Part shown: in pieces, positions 40,040 to 48,519 of the stretch
Position numbering within the stretch: the stretch's first letter is position 1
Layout of the letters: each line of letters opens with the position of its first letter
Source: Micromonospora vinacea
GTDB taxonomy: Bacteria; Actinomycetota; Actinomycetes; Mycobacteriales; Micromonosporaceae
Length of the DNA: 64,000 bases
Reading direction: 5' to 3'
Assembly: GCF_015751785.1 (NCBI RefSeq)
Contig: NZ_JADOTY010000001.1
Location: forward strand, 4,712,001-4,776,000
Notes under the pieces: generated by a model
What the model was told of the DNA's origin: nothing
The model's database searches: none
Seen by the model: only the letters and a program-made list of their open reading frames with translations
Program-made: the position numbers and the translations under genes

Positions 40040-40834
40040 GTGAAGCTGCGACGCCGCCAGCGGGAGCGGCTGTCCCTCGGGCTCCAGTACCTGGTCTTCA
40101 TCGCCATCATCGCGACGGTGCTCGTCGCCGCCGACTGGGACAGGTTGGCCGACGCGTTCTTCCGCGTCGACATCATCAAGTCGATGTTCCCGACGATCAT
40201 CACCGTCGCGCTGCGCAACACCATCCTCTACACGCTCGGCGCGTTCGCCTTCGGCCTCGTGTTCGGCACCATCCTGGCGTTGATGCGACTGTCCCGGGTG
40301 GCGCCGTACCGGTGGGTGGCGACGGCGTACATCGAGCTGTTCCGGGGTCTGCCCGCGCTGCTGGTGCTCTTCCTCGTCGGGTACGGCATCCCGATCGCCT
40401 TCCCGGAGCGCGAGATTCCGGGTGGGGTGTTCGGTTCCATCGCGATCGGCCTCGGGTTGACCGCCGCCGCGTACATGGCGGAGACGATCCGGGCCGGCAT
40501 CCAGGCCGTGCCGAAGGGGCAGATGGAGGCGGCGCGGACCCTCGGCATGTCGCACTTCACCGCCATGCGCACGATCGTCATTCCGCAGGCGTTCCGGATC
40601 GTGATCCCACCGCTGACGAACGAGCTCATCCTGCTCACCAAGGACTCGTCGCTGGCGTACGTGCTCGGGGTGACGGCGCAGACCATCGAGATCACCAAGT
40701 TCGGTCGGGACATGCTCAACGACCGGGTGAACGCGACCCCGCTGCTGGTGGCCGGCCTGGCCTACCTGGTGATCACCCTGCCGCTGTCGCAGGTGGTACG
40801 ACGCCTCGAACTCCGCTACGCCAAGGCTCGGTGA
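40040..40834 (+). CDS. Polar amino acid ABC transporter permease
   Basis: A 264-residue membrane permease of the His/Glu/Gln/Arg/opine type with about five helices. The family motif is TAAAYMAETIRAGIQAVPKGQMEAARTLGM, the EAA loop that docks on the ATPase. The helix YIELFRGLPALLVLFLV carries the RGTP-like RGLP sequence. The GTG at 40040 has GGGAAGG upstream with a wide 12-nt spacing. It overlaps the ATPase gene (GTGA). Only one permease gene is present, so it presumably forms a homodimer. Confidence 0.95.
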   Translation: MKLRRRQRERLSLGLQYLVFIAIIATVLVAADWDRLADAFFRVDIIKSMFPTIITVALRNTILYTLGAFAFGLVFGTILALMRLSRVAPYRWVATAYIELFRGLPALLVLFLVGYGIPIAFPEREIPGGVFGSIAIGLGLTAAAYMAETIRAGIQAVPKGQMEAARTLGMSHFTAMRTIVIPQAFRIVIPPLTNELILLTKDSSLAYVLGVTAQTIEITKFGRDMLNDRVNATPLLVAGLAYLVITLPLSQVVRRLELRYAKAR

Positions 40835-41679
40835 CCTCGATGACGACCACCCCATCCCGCCCCGCCGTGGAGATCCGCGACCTGCACAAGTCCTTCGGCC
40901 CGCTCAAGGTGCTCAAGGGCATCGACTTCGAGGTCGGCCAGGGCGAGGTGGTCTGCGTCATCGGTCCGTCCGGCTCCGGCAAGTCGACCCTGCTGCGCTG
41001 CGTCGACCTGCTGGAGGAGCCGACGGCCGGCAAGATCTGGGTGAACGGGGTCGAGATGACCGACCCGGACGTCGAGATCGACGCGGTCCGCAGGGGCATC
41101 GGCATGGTGTTCCAGTCGTTCAATCTGTTTCCGCACCTGACCGTCCTGAACAACCTCACGATCGCCCAGCGGCGGGTGCTCCGGCGAGGTCGGGCCGAGG
41201 CCGAGCGGATCGCGCGGGCCAACCTGGAGCGCGTCGGGCTGACCGACAAGGCCGACGCCTTCCCGGCGCAGCTCTCCGGTGGGCAGCAGCAGCGGGCGGC
41301 GATCGCCCGGTCGCTGTCGATGGAGCCGAAGTTGATGCTCTTCGACGAGCCGACCTCCGCGCTCGACCCGGAGCTCGTCGGCGACGTGCTGACCGTCATG
41401 CGCAAGCTGGCCGAGGACGGCATGACGATGATGGTGGTCACCCACGAGATGGCGTTCGCCCGCGACGTCGCCGACCGGGTCGTGTTCATGGATGGTGGCG
41501 TGGTGGTCGAGCAGGGGCCGCCGCAGGAGGTGCTGGGCGCGCCGAAGCACGAACGGACCCGTGCGTTCCTGTCCCGGGTCCTCGACCCGACCCACGTCGC
41601 ACAGCTCGGTGGGCCCGACCAGTCGCCGGAGCCGCCAGCGGCCGCCGCCCTGCCGGCAGACGACCGCCACCAGCTCTGA
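40831..41679 (+). CDS. Polar amino acid ABC transporter ATP-binding protein
   Basis: A 282-residue ABC ATPase: Walker A GPSGSGKSTLLRC, Q-loop GMVFQSFNLFPHLTV, signature AQLSGGQQQRAAIARSL, Walker B KLMLFDEPTSALD and H-loop VVTHEMAFA. It matches the GlnQ/HisP group specific for polar amino acids. The start is GTG 40831 overlapping the permease stop; ATG 40840 is in frame and also possible. The C-terminal tail beyond LSRVLDP (about 25 residues, rich in Pro and Ala) is longer than usual. A terminator follows at 41703. Confidence 0.96.
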   Translation: MTSMTTTPSRPAVEIRDLHKSFGPLKVLKGIDFEVGQGEVVCVIGPSGSGKSTLLRCVDLLEEPTAGKIWVNGVEMTDPDVEIDAVRRGIGMVFQSFNLFPHLTVLNNLTIAQRRVLRRGRAEAERIARANLERVGLTDKADAFPAQLSGGQQQRAAIARSLSMEPKLMLFDEPTSALDPELVGDVLTVMRKLAEDGMTMMVVTHEMAFARDVADRVVFMDGGVVVEQGPPQEVLGAPKHERTRAFLSRVLDPTHVAQLGGPDQSPEPPAAAALPADDRHQL

Positions 41680-41702
41680 CTCACAGCTCCCGTACGTCCT
41701 AC

Positions 41703-41736
41703 CCGCCGGGTTGCCGCATCGACGGCAGCCCGGCGG
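41703..41736 (+). terminator. Terminator of the amino acid transporter operon
   Basis: A 14-bp stem (41703-41716 with 41723-41736) with one G-U wobble and a 6-nt loop, followed by CTGTTTGTG. It is 23 nt after the ATPase stop codon. Confidence 0.85.
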
Positions 41737-41976
41737 CTGTTTGTGTGTCAGGACTATGTCAATCGACGGACGTCGTGATGTCAAGGTAATCTTTTTGCAA
41801 TCAGAGCTGTACTTTCGTCGATGGATTACATAAGTTGCTGTCATCCATCGAAAGTTCTGAGTCTTCCGAGCAAAGCCCGCGACGAGCCTCACCCTCAGTC
41901 GTGCCACCGCCCCCGCGCTCGGCGGTCGATGCACCCTGCCCTCGTCGCGTCTTCGCCCGGTCGGGAACGGAGACCC
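41737..41976 (+). promoter_or_regulatory. Promoter region of the laccase cassette
   Basis: This non-coding stretch is AT-rich for the genome. It holds two TGTCAA copies (41757-41762 and 41780-41785) and an inverted repeat TCGATGGA / TCCATCGA (41818-41825 and 41844-41851, 18-nt loop). TTGCAA (41796-41801) is a weak candidate -35. No known copper-responsive operator was seen. The last 40 bases show no further structure. Confidence 0.4.
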
Positions 41977-42981
41977 ATGGACGATCACGCTGGTGGCCCT
42001 CACCGCCACCTGTCCCGCAGATCGCTGATCGCCACCGGCGCGCTCGCCGCCGGGGCGTTGGGCGCGTCCGCCCCAACGATCGGCACCGCGTTCGGCGGCA
42101 GCCCTGCCCGGGCCGCCGCCGGTGTCACCAAGAAGATCACCATCTACGCCGAGCAGTTGCCCGGCAATCTGTTCGGGTACGGCCTGGCGCCCGGCCAGGC
42201 CACCGTCCCGGGCCCGATCCTGGAGATGTACGAGGGTGACACCCTGGAGATCACCCTGGTCAACACCACCGACCAGCGGCTGTCCATCCATCCGCACGGG
42301 GTGGACTACAGCACCGAGTCCGACGGCAGCCCGTTCAACGCCTCGTTCAACAATCCCGGTGAGACACGGACGTACGTCTGGCGCTCCCACGAGATGGTGG
42401 CCGCGGCGGGTCGGCGGTACATGCCGGGCAGCGCCGGCTACTGGCACTACCACGATCACGCGATGGGCACCGACCACGGCACCGGCGGTGTCGCGAAGGG
42501 ACTGTACGGCGCGCTGATCGTCCGGCGGCGCGGCGACATCCTGCCGTCGAAGCAGTTCACGGCCGTGTTCCACGACATGATGATCAACAACAAGATGGCC
42601 CCGGCGACGCCGATGTTCGAGGCGAACCTGGGCGAGCGCGTCGAGTGGATCGCCATCGGCCACGGCAACCTGTTCCACACCTTCCACCTGCACGCGCACC
42701 GCTGGGCGGACAACCGCACCGGAATGTTGGAGGGGCCGGCCGACCCGAGCCTGGTGGTCGACAACAAGGACCTCAACCCCGGCAGCTCGTTCGGTTTCCA
42801 GGTGCTGGCCGGGGAGGGCGTCGGACCCGGCGCGTGGATGTACCACTGCCACGTGCAGACGCACTCCGACGGCGGCATGGCCGGGATCTTCCTGGTGCGC
42901 AACGCCGACGGCAGCATGCCGCCGGGCGCCGAGGAGGCGATCCACCGGTTCCAGGGCCACACCCACACGCACGGAAGCTGA
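41977..42981 (+). CDS. Two-domain small laccase (SLAC type), Tat-exported
   Basis: A 334-residue two-domain multicopper oxidase close to streptomycete small laccase. The Tat signal has HLSRRSLIATGALAAGALGA. Copper motifs are in order: IHPHGVDY, AGYWHYHDHAMGTDHGTGG, FHTFHLHAHRWADNRTG, and WMYHCHVQTHSDGGM with the HCH and axial Met. Strings such as GSAGYWHYHDH and AGEGVGPGAWMYHCHVQ are signatures of this group, which works as a trimer with the trinuclear site between subunits. It oxidises phenols and similar electron-rich substrates with O2. It is the first gene of a secreted redox cassette, 23 nt before the ThuA protein. Confidence 0.95.
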   Translation: MDDHAGGPHRHLSRRSLIATGALAAGALGASAPTIGTAFGGSPARAAAGVTKKITIYAEQLPGNLFGYGLAPGQATVPGPILEMYEGDTLEITLVNTTDQRLSIHPHGVDYSTESDGSPFNASFNNPGETRTYVWRSHEMVAAAGRRYMPGSAGYWHYHDHAMGTDHGTGGVAKGLYGALIVRRRGDILPSKQFTAVFHDMMINNKMAPATPMFEANLGERVEWIAIGHGNLFHTFHLHAHRWADNRTGMLEGPADPSLVVDNKDLNPGSSFGFQVLAGEGVGPGAWMYHCHVQTHSDGGMAGIFLVRNADGSMPPGAEEAIHRFQGHTHTHGS

Positions 42982-43004
42982 CCGAACCGAAAGTGGGGAC
43001 GGGC

Positions 43005-46000
43005 ATGACCCGAAAGTTACGACGAACCCTCGCCGCGGTAGCGGCCTTCGCGACACTGATCCCGGCGACGACGGCGGCTGCGGCTGCGGCCGCACCGCGA
43101 ACAGCTGTCGCCCCGCAGGCGGCCCAGCCGCAGCGGACCGCGGTCCTGGTGTTCCACGGCCCGGTGGCCGAACAACAGGACCCGGTCTCTCGCGCGGTGG
43201 ACACCATCAAACAACTTGGTGCCGTCCATGACATCGATGTCACGGCCACCACCGACCCGGGTACCTTCACCGCGGCCGGGCTGTCCGCGTACCGCAGCGT
43301 GGTCTTTCTCTCCGCGACGGGCGCCGCGCTGAACCGCGACCAGGAGTCGGCGCTACAGAGCTACGTCAAGGCCGGCGGCGGTTTCGTCGGCATCGCCGAC
43401 GCCGCCCGCGCCCAGGTCGACTCCACCTGGTTCACCGGTCTGATCGGCACCCGCCCGGCCGGCGCCATTCCGGTCGCCGAGCCGGTGGCCCGGGTCACCG
43501 CCAGCGGCGAGAACCCGCCCAACGAGACAAAGGAGAAGCTGACCGACGGCGACGCCAACACGAAATGGCTGGTCCGTACCCCGACCGCGTGGGTGGCGTA
43601 CGAGTTGAGCGCGCCGAAGCGGATCACCGGGTACGCGCTCACGTCGGCAAACGACTCGGCCGGCCGGGACCCGAAGGACTGGACCCTGCAGGGCTCCACC
43701 GACGGTCAGAGCTGGACCGACCTGGACCGCCGCACCGGGCAGACCTTCCCGGACCGGTACCAGACCCGGCGGTTCGACATCGCCACGCCGCAGGAGTTCT
43801 CGCGCTACCGGCTGAACGTCACAGCGAACAGCGGTGAGCCGCTGCTGCAACTCGCCGACCTGCGCCTCTTCACCGGCACCACCACCGCCCCGGAGCCGCC
43901 CGCAGTGAACCGCGCGGTGGTGAACATCCTGGACCGCAAGCACCCGGCCACCGCGTCGCTGCCGATGACCATCACCAGGTCCGACCGGTGGGAGAACTGG
44001 GACCCCAACCCGATCGGCACCGTGCACACGCTCGCCCAGGTCGAGGAGCGGCACTACAACCCGGGGGCCAGCGCCAACGGCGCCTTCCACCCGGTGTCCT
44101 GGTGCCGGGACTACGACGGCGGCCGGTCGTTCTACACCGGCATGGGCCACACCGAGGGCAGCTACGGTGAGGAGGCGTTCCGCACCCACCTCGCCGGAGC
44201 CCTCAACTGGACCACCGGTCGGGTACGCGGCGACTGCCAGGCCACCATCGCCGCGAACTACAAGGTGGAGCGACTCACCGCCGCCAACCAGACCGGGCAG
44301 CTGGACCAGATGGGCGAGCCGCACGGGCTCACCATCGCGCCGGACGGCACTGTCTTCTACGTCGGCAAGGCGGCCTGCCCGAGCGGCCCGATCGCGGACT
44401 GGACCAACCCGAACGTCGGCCTGGGCTGCGGCACCATCCACTCCTGGGACCCGCGTACCAAGCAGGTCAAGCTGCTCACCACTTTGGAGGTGATGGGCAA
44501 CCGGGGCAGCGGCTCCGAGCTGGTGAAGAACGAGGAGGGCCTGCTCGGGATCGTGCCCGACCCGAAGTTCGCCGAGAACGGCTGGCTCTACGTCTACTGG
44601 ATGCCGCACGACTCGGTCGACCGGGTGAAGCGGGTCGGTCAGCGGACCGTCTCCCGGTTCACCTACGACCGGCAGGCGCAGACCATCGACCAGGCGACCC
44701 GCAAGGACCTGTTGCAGTTCCCGGTGCAGATCCACAGCTGCTGCCACGCCGGTGGCGGCATGGCGTTCGACGCCAAGGGCAACCTCTACGTCGGTTCCGG
44801 CGACAACAACTCCTCCGAGGGGTCGCAGGGCTACGCCGGCAACAACTGGACCCAGGAGTACCAGGGGATCTCTTTCCAGGACGCCCGCCGCACATCGGGT
44901 AACACCAACGACCTCGCCGGCAAGATCATCCGGATCCACCCGGAGGCGGACGGCACGTACACCATCCCGGAGGGCAACCTGTTCCCACCGGGCACCGAGA
45001 AGACCCGGCCGGAGATCTACGTGATGGGCGTGCGCAACATCGCCCGCCTCCAGATCGACCCGGTGCACCAGTGGTTGACCGCCGGCTGGGTCGGCCCGGA
45101 CGCCTCGTCGCCCAGCCCCACCCTGGGCCCGGCGAAGTACGAGACGGCCACCATCATCACCTCCGCCGGTAACCAGGGCTGGCCGTACTGCATGGGCAAC
45201 CGGCAGCCGTACCGTGACCGCAGCAACACCGACGCGACGGTGCTGACCGGCTGGTACGACTGCGACAACCTGAAGAACACCTCGCCCCGCAACACCGGAC
45301 TCGAGGACATCCCGGCGGCCCGGGACAACATGATCTGGTACTCGCCCGACGGCGGCGGCCCGGTGTTCCCGAAGCGGACCGACGGCAGCGGCCTGCCGAC
45401 CTACGTCGCGGCCGACGCCACCTACACGCAGCCGTACCTGCGCGGCGGCGGGCAGGCCATCATGTCCGGCCCGACGTACCACCGGAGCCTCGTCGACACC
45501 GCCAGTGGGGTGGCGTGGCCGGAGCACTGGGACGGCAAGTGGTTCATCGGCGACCAGTCGAACGCCGCCAACCGGGTCGCGGTCACCGTCGACCCGGCCG
45601 GCGTGCCGCAGGCCGCCCCACCGGTGTACGCCGAGTCGCTGCGGGCCATCATCCCGGGCGGGAACGGCGACACCAAGTTGCAGAGCTGGATGGACGCGAA
45701 GTTCGGCCCGGACGGCGCGCTCTACCTGCTCGACTACGGCGGCGGGTTCTTCAGCCTGCACGCGAACCAGAAGCTGATCCGGATCACCTACACCGGCGGA
45801 GCGCCCACCCCGGCACCGGCCGCGACCTCGACCGCCGTGCAGAACAAGCCGCTCACCATCGCCTTCACGGGTTCCCGCTCCGGCGGCGTCAGCCACCGCT
45901 GGGAGTTCGGCGACGGCGCCACCTCGACCGAGGCGGACCCGAGGCACACGTACGCCACTGTCGGCACCTACACCGCAAAACTCACCGTCACGTACGCCGA

Positions 46001-46949
46001 CGGTGAGACGGCGACGGTGCAGACCACTGTGACGGTGGGCTGCGCGGTGCCCGACGACCGGTCGACGGTGTGGCTCGGCGACACCGACACCGGGGTGCCC
46101 AGTCGCCCTGTCGGGCAGGGCTGCACTGCCAACGACCTGATCGACGACGAGAGCACCTGGGCCGACCACAACGGTTTCGTCCGACACGTGACCGCGGTGG
46201 CCCGCACCTTGCAGGACGACGACCTGCTCAACAGCCGCGAAGCGGGCACCCTCACCCGCCTGGCCGCCGCGTCCGAGATCGGCCGGGACGGCCACACCGG
46301 GTACGAGCCGCTCTTCGACGGCACCGCCGAGTCGCTGCGCGGTTGGCAGCAGGCGCCGTCGGGGCAGTTCACCATCCAGCCGGACGGGTCGCTGCGCTCC
46401 AGTGGTGGCCTGGGCATGCTCTGGCACACCAAGGAACTGGGCGACTTCTCGCTGAAGGTGCAATTCAAGGACATCGCGCCGGGCACCGGCCGGGCCAACA
46501 CCGGAGTCTTCATCCGGTTCCCCGACCTGCGAACCCCCCTCGACCAGCGTCCATCGGGCAGCTGCGGCACTGTCGGGTCGGCGCGGACCTCGGCGGCCTG
46601 GATGGCGATCTACTGCGGACACGAGATCCAGATCTACGACGGGGACACCGGCGAGCCGCAGAAGACCGGCTCGGTCTACAACTTCGACCCGGTGCCGCTC
46701 GCCCAGGCCGGCGTGACGCCGAAGAACGAGTGGAACGACTACGAGATCCGCGCCGTCGGGCAGCACTACACGATGATCCGCAACGGCGTGGTGATCAACG
46801 AGTTCGACAACACGCCCGGCAAGCAGTCGTCGCGCGCCGGCGACCCGCCGACCGACCTGCGGCAGTTCCTGCGCGGCTTCATCGGCCTGCAGAACCACGG
46901 TGACAACGACCTGACCGAGTTCCGCAACATCCGCGTGCGGGAACTCTAG
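43005..46949 (+). CDS. Giant secreted ThuA/discoidin/sorbosone dehydrogenase/PKD/DUF1080 protein
   Basis: A 1314-residue exported multidomain protein. The Sec signal (about 1-30) ends in the Ala run before APRTAV. Order: ThuA part 1 (45-150); F5/8-type-C discoidin (about 165-290, ITGYALTSANDSAGRDPKDW); ThuA part 2 (300-415, GGRSFYTGMGHTEGSYGEEAF); PQQ-type glucose/sorbosone dehydrogenase propeller (about 420-940, HSCCHAGGGMAFDAKGNLYV); PKD (945-1015); an unnamed domain with GCTANDLIDDESTW (1015-1090); and DUF1080 (1095-1314, GYEPLFDGTAESLRGWQ), known in 3-keto-disaccharide hydrolases. It would bind, oxidise and cleave carbohydrates outside the cell. The following gene starts 8 nt later. Confidence 0.93.
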   Translation: MTRKLRRTLAAVAAFATLIPATTAAAAAAAPRTAVAPQAAQPQRTAVLVFHGPVAEQQDPVSRAVDTIKQLGAVHDIDVTATTDPGTFTAAGLSAYRSVVFLSATGAALNRDQESALQSYVKAGGGFVGIADAARAQVDSTWFTGLIGTRPAGAIPVAEPVARVTASGENPPNETKEKLTDGDANTKWLVRTPTAWVAYELSAPKRITGYALTSANDSAGRDPKDWTLQGSTDGQSWTDLDRRTGQTFPDRYQTRRFDIATPQEFSRYRLNVTANSGEPLLQLADLRLFTGTTTAPEPPAVNRAVVNILDRKHPATASLPMTITRSDRWENWDPNPIGTVHTLAQVEERHYNPGASANGAFHPVSWCRDYDGGRSFYTGMGHTEGSYGEEAFRTHLAGALNWTTGRVRGDCQATIAANYKVERLTAANQTGQLDQMGEPHGLTIAPDGTVFYVGKAACPSGPIADWTNPNVGLGCGTIHSWDPRTKQVKLLTTLEVMGNRGSGSELVKNEEGLLGIVPDPKFAENGWLYVYWMPHDSVDRVKRVGQRTVSRFTYDRQAQTIDQATRKDLLQFPVQIHSCCHAGGGMAFDAKGNLYVGSGDNNSSEGSQGYAGNNWTQEYQGISFQDARRTSGNTNDLAGKIIRIHPEADGTYTIPEGNLFPPGTEKTRPEIYVMGVRNIARLQIDPVHQWLTAGWVGPDASSPSPTLGPAKYETATIITSAGNQGWPYCMGNRQPYRDRSNTDATVLTGWYDCDNLKNTSPRNTGLEDIPAARDNMIWYSPDGGGPVFPKRTDGSGLPTYVAADATYTQPYLRGGGQAIMSGPTYHRSLVDTASGVAWPEHWDGKWFIGDQSNAANRVAVTVDPAGVPQAAPPVYAESLRAIIPGGNGDTKLQSWMDAKFGPDGALYLLDYGGGFFSLHANQKLIRITYTGGAPTPAPAATSTAVQNKPLTIAFTGSRSGGVSHRWEFGDGATSTEADPRHTYATVGTYTAKLTVTYADGETATVQTTVTVGCAVPDDRSTVWLGDTDTGVPSRPVGQGCTANDLIDDESTWADHNGFVRHVTAVARTLQDDDLLNSREAGTLTRLAAASEIGRDGHTGYEPLFDGTAESLRGWQQAPSGQFTIQPDGSLRSSGGLGMLWHTKELGDFSLKVQFKDIAPGTGRANTGVFIRFPDLRTPLDQRPSGSCGTVGSARTSAAWMAIYCGHEIQIYDGDTGEPQKTGSVYNFDPVPLAQAGVTPKNEWNDYEIRAVGQHYTMIRNGVVINEFDNTPGKQSSRAGDPPTDLRQFLRGFIGLQNHGDNDLTEFRNIRVREL

Positions 46950-46957
46950 GAGTGACG

Positions 46958-48487
46958 ATGACCCGACGACTGACGGCCGCGCTGGCGGCGCTCCTGCTCA
47001 CGGTGATCCCGTTGGCAGTGGCGCCCGCCTCCGCCGCCCCGCGAGTCGCCGCCGACCAGGTGTTGACCTGGACCGCCGACGACAGCATCACCCGCTACAA
47101 GTCCGCGCCCACCACAGCGGTGGCCGGAGCGACCACGATCATCTGGGAGAACAGCGCGGCCACCGGCAACACCACCGGGATGCCGCACACGCTGACCTTC
47201 GACACCAGCACCGAGGGCTACAACCACGACGTCACGGTCAACATCCTGGCCAGCCCGTTCGACGCCAACGACGGCCGCCACCAGGCGACAGTGACGCTGA
47301 CCCCGGGCCGGTACCGGTACTTCTGCTCGATCCCGGGCCACAGCGCGATGGTTGGTGAGCTGGTGGTCACCGACGGCGGCGGGGGCGGCGACACCACCGC
47401 GCCGACAGTGACCGCCGCGGTCTCCGGTGACCAGGACCCGGACGGCAACTACGTCGGCGCGGCCACTGTGACAGTGACGGCCACCGACGCCGACTCGGGG
47501 GTACAGACCGTCGAGTACCAGGTCGACGACACCAGCTTCCTGCCGTACACCGAACCGGTGCGGGTGACCGCGATCGGCGACCACGCGGTGCAGTTCCGGG
47601 CCACCGACCAGGCCGGCAACACCAGCGCCGTCGGCTCGGTGGCGTTCCGGATCGTCGAGCCGGGGGAGGAGGACACCACCGCGCCGGTGGTCGCGGTCGC
47701 GCTGGCCGGCGACCGCGACGACGACGGCAACTACATCGGTACGGCCACCGCCACGGTGACCGCCACCGACAGCGGATCCGGCGTCGCGACCATCGAGTAC
47801 GCGTTGGACGGGGCGGCCTTCGCCGCGTACACGAACCCGGTCGTGGTGAACGCGGCCGGGATGCACATGCTGCACTACCGGGCGACCGACGCCGCCGGTA
47901 ACACGTCGGCGGAGCAGATGTCGCACTTCACCGTCGTCGAGCCGCAGGCCGAGGACACCACCCCGCCCACTGTCGCCGCCACGGTGGCCGGTGACCGGAA
48001 CGACGACGGCGGGTACGTCGGCGGCGCGACAGTGACAGTGACGGCCACCGACGCCGAGTCGGGCGTGGCGAAGATCGAGTACACGCTCGACACCGGTGCC
48101 TGGACGGCGTACACCGCGCCGGTCGCCGTCCGCGCACCCGGCGCGCACACAGTGCGGTACCGGGCGACCGACACGGCGGGGAACTCCTCCACCGAGCAGT
48201 CGACGACGTTCACAGTGGTGACCGACGCCACCGACAGCTGCCCCGACTCGGACACCCGGGCCACAGTGGTCATCGACGGCAACGACAGCGGTGTGGCCAA
48301 CGTGGACACCGGCGACGGCTGCACCATCAACGATCTGATTGACGAACACGCCGACTACCCCGGTCACGCCGCATTCGTCCGGCACGTCGAGGCGGTCACC
48401 GCCGCGCTCGTGACCGGCGGCACGCTCGACCGGCGGCAGCAGGGCGCCATCGTCCGGGCCGCGGCCCGATCGGACGTCGGCGCATGA
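46958..48487 (+). CDS. Secreted cupredoxin with three Ig-like repeats and NDLID domain
   Basis: A 509-residue secreted protein. The signal ends at ASAAPR. A plastocyanin-like cupredoxin (about 33-140) has type 1 copper ligands: His in TTGMPHTLTF, and Cys, His, Met in RYFCSIPGHSAMVGEL. Three repeats of about 95 residues (OmpL47/chitobiase-like Ig folds) start TTAPTVTAAVSGDQDPDG, TTAPVVAVALAGDRDDDG and TTPPTVAATVAGDRNDDG. The C-terminal 80 residues (GCTINDLIDEHADYPGH) match the unnamed domain in the preceding protein. AGGAG lies 5 nt before the ATG at 46958; a GTG at 46952 is less likely. It is probably an electron carrier for the neighbouring oxidoreductases. Confidence 0.9.
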   Translation: MTRRLTAALAALLLTVIPLAVAPASAAPRVAADQVLTWTADDSITRYKSAPTTAVAGATTIIWENSAATGNTTGMPHTLTFDTSTEGYNHDVTVNILASPFDANDGRHQATVTLTPGRYRYFCSIPGHSAMVGELVVTDGGGGGDTTAPTVTAAVSGDQDPDGNYVGAATVTVTATDADSGVQTVEYQVDDTSFLPYTEPVRVTAIGDHAVQFRATDQAGNTSAVGSVAFRIVEPGEEDTTAPVVAVALAGDRDDDGNYIGTATATVTATDSGSGVATIEYALDGAAFAAYTNPVVVNAAGMHMLHYRATDAAGNTSAEQMSHFTVVEPQAEDTTPPTVAATVAGDRNDDGGYVGGATVTVTATDAESGVAKIEYTLDTGAWTAYTAPVAVRAPGAHTVRYRATDTAGNSSTEQSTTFTVVTDATDSCPDSDTRATVVIDGNDSGVANVDTGDGCTINDLIDEHADYPGHAAFVRHVEAVTAALVTGGTLDRRQQGAIVRAAARSDVGA

Positions 48488-48519
48488 GTCCTCGAACCTC
48501 ACCGACAGGGAGTACCACG

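Noticed and set aside
43353..46898. 1181-codon minus-strand frame opposite the ThuA/dehydrogenase protein
   Set aside because: Antisense shadow rich in Val, Gly, Arg and His without domains.
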